Positions 1 to 6,199 of a stretch of 7,711 nucleotides of DNA are shown here, piece by piece; positions within the stretch are counted from its first letter, which is position 1; each line of letters starts with the position of its first letter. The notes under the pieces were generated by a model. The model was not told the origin of the DNA and did no database searches. It saw only the letters and a program-made list of their open reading frames with translations. The translations under genes and the position numbers were made by a program. The stretch is from Nanobdellota archaeon (GTDB taxonomy: Archaea > Nanobdellota > Nanobdellia > Woesearchaeales > GW2011-AR15). The stretch spans positions 1 to 7,711 of the forward strand of contig JAHIYL010000235.1 in NCBI GenBank assembly GCA_018815145.1, read 5' to 3'.

Positions 1-153
1 AAAAAGGATTTAAAAGCTGCATCAATATCTGAAGTGATTAGAAGTAGTATTGCGTTGAAAAAATTTATTACTATGGAACAGGCGAATGGGAATGAAATCA
101 TAGTTAGAGACAAAAAAACAGAAAAGGAAAAAGTAATTGCCACTCTTCATTAA
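1..153 (+). CDS. C-terminal end of a small ribbon-helix-helix-like regulator (partial)
   Basis: The reading frame enters from the left edge and ends at TAA 151-153, leaving 50 residues; the start lies outside the window. The visible part runs from a helix (AASISEVIRSSIALKKFI) to a short charged strand (NEIIVRDKKTEKEKVIATL). That order matches the back half of small CopG/ribbon-helix-helix proteins, in which a 'S..E.IR.A..L..F' helix is followed by 'G..i.i.d..g....i'. The N-terminal beta strand that would contact DNA is missing, so the DNA-binding role is inferred from family resemblance. A small membrane-protein gene starts nine bases after the stop and is probably cotranscribed. The resemblance is short and could be superficial. 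Confidence 0.6.
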   Translation, partial: KKDLKAASISEVIRSSIALKKFITMEQANGNEIIVRDKKTEKEKVIATLH

Positions 154-162
154 TTTTTTAAT

Positions 163-462
163 ATGTCACCAAAAAAATATATTTCTAAAACTGATGTTAG
201 GGGTTCAATTAATGATTTTAATGTTGAAATACCATATGATAAGGTTTTGAAATACAAGAGAGATCGAATGAATCTTGGTTTTCTAGGTAGATTTTTTGGA
301 ACAGGAGATGCAGCTTCCAAAAACATAACCGGTATTGCAATAATTTTACTATTGGTGGCAATATGCATTTCTGCCTGCTTTAAAGAATATGAGTTGGTCA
401 AGATATTGTTTTCAGGTGTGACATTAGGACTCGGATTTTTAGCAGGCAAAAAAACATCTTAA
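163..462 (+). CDS. Small two-helix membrane protein, function unknown
   Basis: This 99-residue protein is not a member of any family I can name. It has a polar N-terminal half of about 50 residues containing a GFLGRFFGTG segment (39-48). Two hydrophobic stretches follow, at about 54-73 and 79-95, joined by a short charged loop (KEYE), and the tail is basic (GKKTS). That predicts a hairpin-like membrane protein with a cytosolic N-terminal part. The ATG lies nine bases after the stop of the upstream ribbon-helix-helix-like gene. No good Shine-Dalgarno site precedes it, which suggests coupling to the upstream gene. A T8 run follows the stop directly. An opposite-strand ORF covering the same bases is treated as a shadow because this frame gives a sensible membrane topology. 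Confidence 0.7.
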   Translation: MSPKKYISKTDVRGSINDFNVEIPYDKVLKYKRDRMNLGFLGRFFGTGDAASKNITGIAIILLLVAICISACFKEYELVKILFSGVTLGLGFLAGKKTS

Positions 463-464
463 TC

Positions 465-472
465 TTTTTTTT
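465..472 (+). terminator. T-run terminator after the small membrane protein gene
   Basis: Eight consecutive T residues begin three bases after the TAA stop at 460-462, in a 27-base gap between convergent genes. Archaeal RNA polymerase commonly terminates at T-rich tracts without a hairpin. The assignment rests on position and composition only. Confidence 0.45.
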
Positions 473-489
473 CTCAAATTAGTTAATCA

Positions 490-1524
490 TCAAATCATCC
501 CTTTCAGGAATGAAAGCGGATGCTTGATAAAATAGCTGGTTGAATATGCGCACGAGCCAAAGCATCTTTTCTTGCATGTCCTGAACATTGCATCGCGTTT
601 TTTTTTTATTTTGATGTGATAATCCCTGTCAATATCAAATATGCTCATCTTTTCCGGGACTGCGCCTGTGCAGAGCAGAAATTTTCCGTCGCAGTCGACT
701 GAGAACATATATTCTCCTGATGCGCAATACCAGTCCATGTCCGGGTCCTCGATGAATCTTGGTATGTTCTCATAGTACTCAATCGGATCAACAAGCCTGT
801 ATCTTTGTTTTTTCATCTCAATTATCTTTTCAACTGTCTTAAAAAGCTCTTTTTTTTCCTTTTCTGTCCTGAATAGGCATGCTTCATCCTGTTTTTTTGG
901 TGAATAGTTATCCCGGACAGGAAGTGTGACAGCAATAGAAAGCCCTTTTGAATGTATATGTTTGACAGTATCAGGGACAGCCTTCAGGTTCTTTGGTGTC
1001 AGGACAAGAGCGCACATAAGCTCATATCCGAATCTTTTCCTTCCTTCCAGCAAAAGGTCCAATATGGTTTCCTGTTTAGAGATGTCCTTTTTTGAAAAAT
1101 CATATTTCATGATTGAATCTACAGAGATATTTATCATATCGATTCTGCTTTTTCCCAGGTCTTCCATCATCTTCCTGTCAATCAGGGTGCCGTTTGTAGA
1201 AAGCATTGTGATCATATTTTTTTTTGACGCATAACTTATCAGTTCACATAGGTCTTTTCGCAGAGTCGGTTCTCCTCCAAAGAATGAGACAAATCTGCAC
1301 CCCAGATAATGGAGCCGGTCTATGATCCGTTTGAATTCTTCTGTATTGAGCTCTTTTTTTGAATTATCCTTTACACAGCAATATCTGCAGTCCAGATTGC
1401 ATCTTCTGGTGATATAGAGCTGCACCCAGATTGGTGATATTCTGAAGAATGATCTGATGACTGCCGGCGCCATGATTGAAAAGAACCGAAAACCTCTTTT
1501 TACGCTGTGGATCCTCATCTTCAT
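490..1524 (-). CDS. Radical SAM enzyme with abbreviated SPASM-type C-terminus
   Basis: The 344-residue protein carries the radical SAM cluster motif CxxxCxxC (CNLDCRYC, Cys42, Cys46, Cys49), which binds a 4Fe-4S cluster that cleaves S-adenosylmethionine. The GGEP motif at 83-86 contacts the SAM amino group. The C-terminus has Cys267-x12-Gly-x4-Cys285, as in the first half of SPASM domains, then Cys317, Cys321 and Cys325 spaced x3/x3 rather than the full SPASM pattern. One auxiliary cluster is therefore likely. The layout matches MoaA/PqqE/HpnH-like enzymes, and the substrate cannot be told. ATG 1524 is chosen because a TATA-like box lies 18-25 bases upstream; ATG 1518 is an alternative. A divergent membrane-protein gene lies beyond the 5' end. 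No peptide precursor gene is obvious nearby. Confidence 0.9.
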   Translation of the reverse strand: MKMRIHSVKRGFRFFSIMAPAVIRSFFRISPIWVQLYITRRCNLDCRYCCVKDNSKKELNTEEFKRIIDRLHYLGCRFVSFFGGEPTLRKDLCELISYASKKNMITMLSTNGTLIDRKMMEDLGKSRIDMINISVDSIMKYDFSKKDISKQETILDLLLEGRKRFGYELMCALVLTPKNLKAVPDTVKHIHSKGLSIAVTLPVRDNYSPKKQDEACLFRTEKEKKELFKTVEKIIEMKKQRYRLVDPIEYYENIPRFIEDPDMDWYCASGEYMFSVDCDGKFLLCTGAVPEKMSIFDIDRDYHIKIKKKRDAMFRTCKKRCFGSCAYSTSYFIKHPLSFLKGMI

Positions 1525-1541
1525 GAAAAATGCTGATAAGG

Positions 1542-1549
1542 ATTTAAAT
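1542..1549 (-). promoter_or_regulatory. TATA-like box for the radical SAM gene
   Basis: On the minus strand the sequence ATTTAAAT, followed by CC, sits 18-25 bases before the ATG at 1524. This is the archaeal TATA-box position for a leaderless or very short-leader transcript. No Shine-Dalgarno site is visible before the ATG, which fits. Confidence 0.4.
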
Positions 1550-1580
1550 GCTTCGGAATCAGAAATATGGAATCAATTAT

Positions 1581-1595
1581 CAAAACCTTTTTATT
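1581..1595 (+). promoter_or_regulatory. Possible BRE/TATA box for the divergent membrane-protein gene
   Basis: CAAAACC followed by CTTTTTATT resembles a BRE plus a weak TATA box. Its centre is about 27 bases before the ATG at 1619, which would again give a leaderless transcript. The match is weak and the region is AT-rich, so this is tentative. Confidence 0.28.
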
Positions 1596-1618
1596 CTTTA
1601 GTTATCTTTAATTTTTTC

Positions 1619-2074
1619 ATGGATAATACAACAAAAGAGGTAGTGACGTATGCATTGGTGGTTCTTTTTGCAGTCTTCTTCATATTTACTGATATACCTC
1701 TGAAAGCAGGAGAGTTTTCATATGCTGTGATGGATTCTCTGATGGTGGGACTTAATCTAAGCTTCGGTTCAGATGATCCCGGATTTCAGACTCAGGTCTT
1801 ATTGTTTGGTGAACTTGTTTTTGCAGGACTTCTCCTTATTTCTCCAATCTCACTCATTGGCGGATTCTGGTTTGGAAAGATAAGCTATGAATTGTTTATC
1901 GGGAGATTCAGGATATTCACTATATTCAATATGAATGGCGTCAATGCATTTCTTGGTGTGCTAACATTATTGATATTCCTGTATTCATTCTTTGAGCAGT
2001 ACAGATGGATAAAAAAGATGTTTGAGGCACCAATGTCTCAACCAAGCGACAAAGAGCTTGTGAAATTCATCTGA
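1619..2074 (+). CDS. Multi-pass membrane protein, function unknown
   Basis: The frame is open from farther upstream, but the first sensible start is ATG 1619, giving 151 residues. Earlier starts would run antisense into the radical SAM gene and add a polar stretch of no membrane character. Hydrophobic segments lie at about residues 9-26, 59-83 and 108-124. The 59-83 segment is followed by GGFWFGKISYELF. The C-terminal tail of about 25 residues is charged (KKMFEAP, SDKELVKF) and probably cytosolic. I do not recognise a family. The gene is divergent from the radical SAM enzyme with 94 bases between start codons and may share regulation with it. A functional link is only positional. Confidence 0.65.
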   Translation: MDNTTKEVVTYALVVLFAVFFIFTDIPLKAGEFSYAVMDSLMVGLNLSFGSDDPGFQTQVLLFGELVFAGLLLISPISLIGGFWFGKISYELFIGRFRIFTIFNMNGVNAFLGVLTLLIFLYSFFEQYRWIKKMFEAPMSQPSDKELVKFI

Positions 2075-2144
2075 AAAAGAGCAATCATTGCATATTTCAA
2101 TATTTCTTATGGTTTTGTTGGATAATTTTCTTAATGCATAAGCC

Positions 2145-2161
2145 TTTTTTACAGTATTTTT
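2145..2161 (+). terminator. Possible T-rich terminator downstream of the membrane-protein gene
   Basis: Two T runs (2145-2150 and 2157-2161) lie about 70-90 bases after the stop at 2074 and just before the putative promoter of the next operon. A pause at such tracts would separate the two units. No hairpin accompanies them. Confidence 0.3.
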
Positions 2162-2181
2162 GATTATTTATCCCTATACTG

Positions 2182-2192
2182 AATATATTTAT
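2182..2192 (+). promoter_or_regulatory. TATA-like box of the prenyltransferase operon
   Basis: AATATATTTAT lies about 38-48 bases before the ATG at 2230. Initiation 24-26 bases downstream would fall near 2212, giving a leader of under 20 bases. It is the best TATA-like match in the 155-base intergenic region, which otherwise holds only the T runs described separately. Confidence 0.4.
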
Positions 2193-2229
2193 CCTGATTG
2201 GTGAGTAATATTAATAAACCCGGCGCTGC

Positions 2230-3183
2230 ATGAAGGAACGCATGGAAAAAAGAGGTGTGATCGAACTGCTTAAAGCAACCAGGATCCACAGGACTCTGAC
2301 AGGCATTTCTGCAGCACTTGTTCCTGTCGCTTTCGCCGATACCATAAATATGCAGGTCATCCTCTTCATGCTTTGCGGTGTCCTGTTCTATGCAGCTGCA
2401 GGAATCCATAATGCTAAGATAGACAATGATTACGCTCTTCCGGGCTACGCCGGATCAGTTGTCGTATTTTTGAGTCTATTGTCACTCTTGATCTCGCTGA
2501 CAAATATGATATTTTTTGTGACAATACTATTATACCTTATTCTGGGGATATTCTATAATAAGTATTCCAGGAGCATTTTATTCGGAGATGTCACTGTCCT
2601 GGCCTTTACACACCACACTCTTCCGGTGATATCAACATCCATCCTTCTTGGCATTGAAAAGAGCATGATCATCCGGCTTTCGGTCTACATGTTCATAACA
2701 TTCTGGTTTTTGATCCATATCAAGAATCTGAAAGACACAGAACAGGACAGAAAAAGGGGATACAGGACTTTTTCAACAGATTTTTCCAGAGGCAGGGAAA
2801 TCATATTATTTTTGTTTGAACTTGGTTTCATGTGCATTTTTGCTGCTTATTTTATTTTTGGTTTTTCTATCAAATATCTGATTGCAGCAATATTTCTGTT
2901 TTTTTTGAAGCAGAAGATCATCAAATCTGCACGGACCGGAAACGAAGAGACGGCATTGGATCTGATGCGTCTGATGGTGCTTGCTTTCCTGTTCCTGTTT
3001 GTGATTGAAGAAACAAAGAATTTTGCTGTATTGATTTCAGGGGTTGGCATCGTATGCATGTATCTTCTCTTTTTAGCGATGAACCTGTCAAAAAACACTT
3101 CAAAAGAAAAAAAATCAGATCATCTGAATTTGCTTTCTCCTGCTTATGTCAACTGTACTGAAAAAGAGGTGAATTTATGTTGA
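2230..3183 (+). CDS. UbiA-superfamily prenyltransferase
   Basis: The 317-residue polytopic membrane protein has the layout of UbiA-type prenyltransferases, which join a polyprenyl diphosphate to an acceptor within the membrane using Mg2+. The second Asp motif is clear: DTEQDRKRG, Asp169 and Asp173, after a hydrophobic helix. The segment NKYSRSILFGDVTVL (110-124) matches the family's central region. The first motif, normally NDxxDxxxD, reads HNAKIDNDYAL around Asn61: Asn61 and Asp65 are kept, the second position is Ala62, and the last Asp is displaced to 67. The C-terminus adds further membrane helices and a polar tail of about 30 residues. ATG 2230 is used; ATG 2242 (MEKRGV) is possible. The stop overlaps the next gene by seven bases. 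The acceptor is unknown; quinone, lipid and carotenoid (lycopene elongase-like) roles all remain open. Confidence 0.85.
   Translation: MKERMEKRGVIELLKATRIHRTLTGISAALVPVAFADTINMQVILFMLCGVLFYAAAGIHNAKIDNDYALPGYAGSVVVFLSLLSLLISLTNMIFFVTILLYLILGIFYNKYSRSILFGDVTVLAFTHHTLPVISTSILLGIEKSMIIRLSVYMFITFWFLIHIKNLKDTEQDRKRGYRTFSTDFSRGREIILFLFELGFMCIFAAYFIFGFSIKYLIAAIFLFFLKQKIIKSARTGNEETALDLMRLMVLAFLFLFVIEETKNFAVLISGVGIVCMYLLFLAMNLSKNTSKEKKSDHLNLLSPAYVNCTEKEVNLC
3166..3172 (+). promoter_or_regulatory. Strong Shine-Dalgarno site for the methyltransferase
   Basis: GAGGTGA, a seven-base complement of the 16S 3' end, sits four bases before ATG 3177 and inside the last codons of the prenyltransferase gene. It fixes the methyltransferase start and shows that the overlapping genes are translated as a unit. 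Confidence 0.75.
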
Positions 3184-3953
3184 GACATAAAAAAGTCTCA
3201 TTTTTTGAGGCAGTGTCAATGCTTGGTTCAGGAGATACTCATCCGGATGGTTTTGCTTCAACAAAAAAGATGCTGACTAATGTGTCCATAAAAGAATCAG
3301 ATGTTGTTCTTGATATGGGATGCGGTACAGGAAAGACTTCATGCTATATTGCAGAACATTTTGGATGCCGGGTTGTTGGGGCAGACCTTTCAGTAGGGAT
3401 GATCAGCAGTGCAACTGAAAGAGCAAAAAAAAAATCCATTTCCAATATGGTTGAATTCATTGTTGCAGACATTGAAGATATCCCTATTGTAGAGAATTCT
3501 TTTGATTATATTTTTGTTGAATCAGTATTGATATATGTGGATAAAAAAAAAGCCTTCAGTGAGATGAAAAGAGTGCTCAAACCAAATGGAATATTATGCT
3601 TCAATGAATTCACATGGCTGAAAAAACCCAAATCCCTGCTGGTGCAAAAGACCAAAGATGTGCTTGATGCACCAGCCGAAATATTGATGACTGATGATTG
3701 GGATCTTCTGGTCAGAGAGAATGGATTCATCGACATAAGATCAACAACTGCAAGATTTCGCATGAATCTTTATTATCAGATAAAAAAATTGTCTGCTCAG
3801 GGATTGAGATCCTTTTACATACTCTACAAATCCATCATGAATCCAAATATCCTGAAAAAGATTTTTGAGATCAAGCAGCATTTCCAGAAGAATTCGGAAT
3901 ATTTTGGTTACAGCATCTTTATTGCCCAGAATGCAAAAAATGAAATACTATGA
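3177..3953 (+). CDS. Class I SAM-dependent methyltransferase (UbiE/sterol-MT-like fold)
   Basis: The 258-residue protein has the class I methyltransferase core. Motif I is VVLDMGCGTGK (43-53), which wraps S-adenosylmethionine. Asp70, at the end of strand 2 (VVGAD), would bind the ribose. The adenine-contact region is FIVADIEDIP (94-103), and the post-core KPNGIL motif is at 135-140. The leader HPDGFASTKKML (22-33) resembles small-molecule methyltransferases acting on quinones, sterols or tocopherol-type substrates, and the lid after residue 145 is Lys-rich. The start overlaps the prenyltransferase stop by seven bases and is set by a strong GAGGTGA site. The end overlaps the next gene. Context suggests methylation of the prenylated product. 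It contains A10 and A9 runs (3425-3434, 3543-3551). Confidence 0.9.
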   Translation: MLRHKKVSFFEAVSMLGSGDTHPDGFASTKKMLTNVSIKESDVVLDMGCGTGKTSCYIAEHFGCRVVGADLSVGMISSATERAKKKSISNMVEFIVADIEDIPIVENSFDYIFVESVLIYVDKKKAFSEMKRVLKPNGILCFNEFTWLKKPKSLLVQKTKDVLDAPAEILMTDDWDLLVRENGFIDIRSTTARFRMNLYYQIKKLSAQGLRSFYILYKSIMNPNILKKIFEIKQHFQKNSEYFGYSIFIAQNAKNEIL

Positions 3954-5100
3954 TGTAATCATCCTTGGAGCAGGGATTGCCGGATGCGGGCTTGCCTACA
4001 ATCTCAGGAAATTTGGCTATAGTGGTTCAGTTCTCATCATTGATGATGGCAAAAAAAATAATTTAGGATATGGGCATAGAATAGTGTCATATGAAGATGT
4101 TAAAGAGTACAATTTGCCTTTTTCAAAGAAATTCAAGAGGCTTGATGTAGGTATGTACAATAAGGTTTATTTTTCTATTGATTATGATTTCTATTTTGTG
4201 AATTACGCACAAGCCTGTGAGCACCTGAGAGAAAAAAGTGGATATCATCTGATAGAAGAAAAGGCAAAAAATGTTGAAAACAATATATTAATCACTGAAA
4301 ATAATGAGTATGGTCTTAAATATTTAATCGATTGCACAGGAAGCTCTTTTTTTTTGAGGAAGAAATTTGGTCTTCCCATCCCTGACATATATTGGATAGT
4401 AAAAACAAGAAAGATTCAGGCAAAACCAACAATGGACTACGATTCTTTTTCATTCTTTTTTTCAAATGGAGATTATTTTGAAGATGTCTATCCTATGGAA
4501 AATGAGATAATTCAGGGAGATTGGCTCTATACAAGACATGTTGATTTTTCAAAGCTTTCAGCACCTGTAAATTCATTCATGAATACGTACCTGAATGAAG
4601 CAAAAGTTACAGAGGAGAAAACTGCAGTTTTTCCGGTTTCGCCTGTGATGCCTTTAGTATCCAGGAACTATGCATTTTTAGGTGATAGTTTTGGAAATGC
4701 ACTTCCTTCAGTAGGAACAGGGTTCACCGTGATTCTTGATTCTTCAGTAATGCTAGCTGAGGCAATCATAAAAAAGGATCTTTATCAATATAAAAAAAAA
4801 TGGACAAAAAAATATTTGGAGAAATATTTGAAAATAATTGCACTTAAGGAAAATACACATTTTAATCATCCCATTGTTGCTAAAATGAAAAAATACCCCA
4901 GCATAGAGAAGATATTAAGTGTTGTTAAGGATAACCCTGAGCAATTTTTGGCCATGGTAACAGATAATGGAGATCCAAATTTCACAAAAAAGATGCGAAA
5001 TATATATCCAAGACAGGTTATACTATGGCAAATATTCCATTATCTGGCAATAAAATTTAAATATTTACAGAACCACATTCAAAATAGACAAATGTTCTAA
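3940..5100 (+). CDS. FAD-dependent oxidoreductase, geranylgeranyl reductase/lycopene cyclase-like
   Basis: Starting at ATG 3940 the protein has 386 residues and opens with the FAD-binding Rossmann motif DVIILGAGIAGCGLAYNL (GxGxxG at 10-15), then acidic residues after strand 2 (IIDD). The middle YLIDCTGSS (128-136) and the second FAD motif FLGDSFGNALPSVGTGF (246-262) are typical of the flavoprotein group that includes geranylgeranyl reductases, MenJ and lycopene cyclases. The likely role is reduction or cyclisation of an isoprenoid. The C-terminal 100 residues form a Lys-rich helical tail. The longer frame back to 3865 lies inside the methyltransferase gene; ATG 3931 is an alternative start. 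There is no clear Shine-Dalgarno site, so translational coupling with the overlapping upstream gene is likely. The last 44 bases overlap the convergent gene. Confidence 0.85.
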   Translation: MKYYDVIILGAGIAGCGLAYNLRKFGYSGSVLIIDDGKKNNLGYGHRIVSYEDVKEYNLPFSKKFKRLDVGMYNKVYFSIDYDFYFVNYAQACEHLREKSGYHLIEEKAKNVENNILITENNEYGLKYLIDCTGSSFFLRKKFGLPIPDIYWIVKTRKIQAKPTMDYDSFSFFFSNGDYFEDVYPMENEIIQGDWLYTRHVDFSKLSAPVNSFMNTYLNEAKVTEEKTAVFPVSPVMPLVSRNYAFLGDSFGNALPSVGTGFTVILDSSVMLAEAIIKKDLYQYKKKWTKKYLEKYLKIIALKENTHFNHPIVAKMKKYPSIEKILSVVKDNPEQFLAMVTDNGDPNFTKKMRNIYPRQVILWQIFHYLAIKFKYLQNHIQNRQMF

Positions 5101-6178
5101 TCTGTTGTCCTTTGTTCCTAATTTTTTTAAGCTGAAAGTTTTTTTCATATATAAATTCTAGAAAACCCTCAAGATAATTTGAAAGAAAGTAGTATCCATA
5201 TTTATTAAATGGCTGACCCAATAGATCCAAATAAGTAAATTTCCCTGCTTTTCTCATTAAGATATGCCCAAAACCTAAAGCAGAAAATAGAGACTGCAAT
5301 TCACAAAACTTTTTTACTTTTTCTTTTTGTAAAAAAACTTTGCTTGCCAGTCTAAATGTCGCATTTTTAACAGAATCTCCCAAAATTTCTTTGCAACTGA
5401 AACTATCATAATTGTATGATATTATTTCTATGAATTCAGGTGAAGTTGGAATTATGATATTTCCTAAATACGATACTTTTCCCCTATCAGAAATATGAAT
5501 TTTTTTGAATTTCAATAGATCACTAAATGAATTTGAGTTTGTTAATTGCTTCTTGACAGGTGCTGGGTTGACCTTGTTGTATTCTAGGATTGTCCTTAGT
5601 TTTTTTGTATTGGAAACATATGTTGGTTTTATTTTTGGTTTAGCTATTATCAGGCATTGTTTTGGACAATCTTTGCATTTTCCTTCAGCTTCAATATTTT
5701 GTTTTAATAAATAACTTAGAATTCCGCTGACCAGTCCTGCGGCCATTGAACTACTCTGTGTTTTTCTGCAGTATCCATTGTCACTGCCTGAAAGAATGAG
5801 ATTTCTGGTTTTGGCATTGTATTTGATTTCATCAAAACCAGATGCACCGGAGGTCTTTAAAATGTCAAAAATAATATTGAGGGTTGTTGGTATTAAAAAA
5901 GCCGGTATATTCAATTTTCCGGAAAAGGACATGTATGCTGTACCTACATCCTTGCCTACCTTGTACCACAATTCTTCAGTCTTTTTATGCCCGAAGGCTC
6001 TTACAGTATCATTATATAGATCTGCAATGACATCTTCAAAATCAAAAATTATCCTTTTGTGCTTTTCTTTTGACGAGAATCTCTTATTGGTCTTGCTGGT
6101 GATGAGTCCTGGAGAGTCAATAAGGACTGTCTTCGGAAAAAAAAGTTTCTTAAAAATAGTAATTCTGATATTTTTCAT
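5057..6178 (-). CDS. Tandem V4R-like domain protein
   Basis: The 373-residue protein appears to contain two related units. The first (about 42-180) has the helical and beta layout of V4R domains: GFDEIKYNAKTRNLILSGS, then Cys137, a helix (AAGLVSGILSYLL) and a Cys cluster CKDCPKQC (Cys168, Cys171, Cys175). V4R domains are small-molecule sensors related to bacteriochlorophyll 4-vinyl reductase, and their conserved Cys may bind metal or haem. The second unit (about 222-373) repeats the pattern (GFGHILMRK..KFTYLDLLGQ, then SNYLEGFLEFIYE) but lacks the Cys cluster. The two are joined by a Lys/Asn-rich linker (180-220). No membrane segment is seen. It lies 21 bases after the KaiC-like gene, so it is a plausible sensor partner. 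It has no strong Shine-Dalgarno site. The V4R assignment is by eye only. Confidence 0.6.
   Translation of the reverse strand: MKNIRITIFKKLFFPKTVLIDSPGLITSKTNKRFSSKEKHKRIIFDFEDVIADLYNDTVRAFGHKKTEELWYKVGKDVGTAYMSFSGKLNIPAFLIPTTLNIIFDILKTSGASGFDEIKYNAKTRNLILSGSDNGYCRKTQSSSMAAGLVSGILSYLLKQNIEAEGKCKDCPKQCLIIAKPKIKPTYVSNTKKLRTILEYNKVNPAPVKKQLTNSNSFSDLLKFKKIHISDRGKVSYLGNIIIPTSPEFIEIISYNYDSFSCKEILGDSVKNATFRLASKVFLQKEKVKKFCELQSLFSALGFGHILMRKAGKFTYLDLLGQPFNKYGYYFLSNYLEGFLEFIYEKNFQLKKIRNKGQQIRTFVYFECGSVNI
5122..5145 (+). terminator. Double T-run terminator of the prenyltransferase operon
   Basis: Two T7 runs (5122-5128 and 5139-5145) lie 22-45 bases after the stop of the FAD protein, inside the 3' end of the opposite-strand V4R-like gene. 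They are the only strong T tracts near the operon end, but they also encode Lys residues of the antisense gene, so the signal may be incidental. Confidence 0.3.
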
Positions 6179-6199
6179 TTACAGTTATGCCTGTCAGGA

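Noticed and set aside
150..449. 99-codon minus-strand ORF opposite the small membrane protein
   Set aside because: It covers nearly the same bases as the plus-strand gene. Its product is a low-complexity mix without domain or membrane pattern, whereas the plus frame gives two clean membrane helices.
1457..1618. N-terminal extension of the membrane-protein frame
   Set aside because: It runs antisense through the start of the radical SAM gene and adds a polar segment. A plausible promoter lies between it and ATG 1619.
3865..3939. Longer start for the FAD protein
   Set aside because: The extra residues are Arg/Ser-rich and lie wholly within the methyltransferase gene. Rossmann flavoproteins normally begin a few residues before the first beta strand, as ATG 3940 gives.
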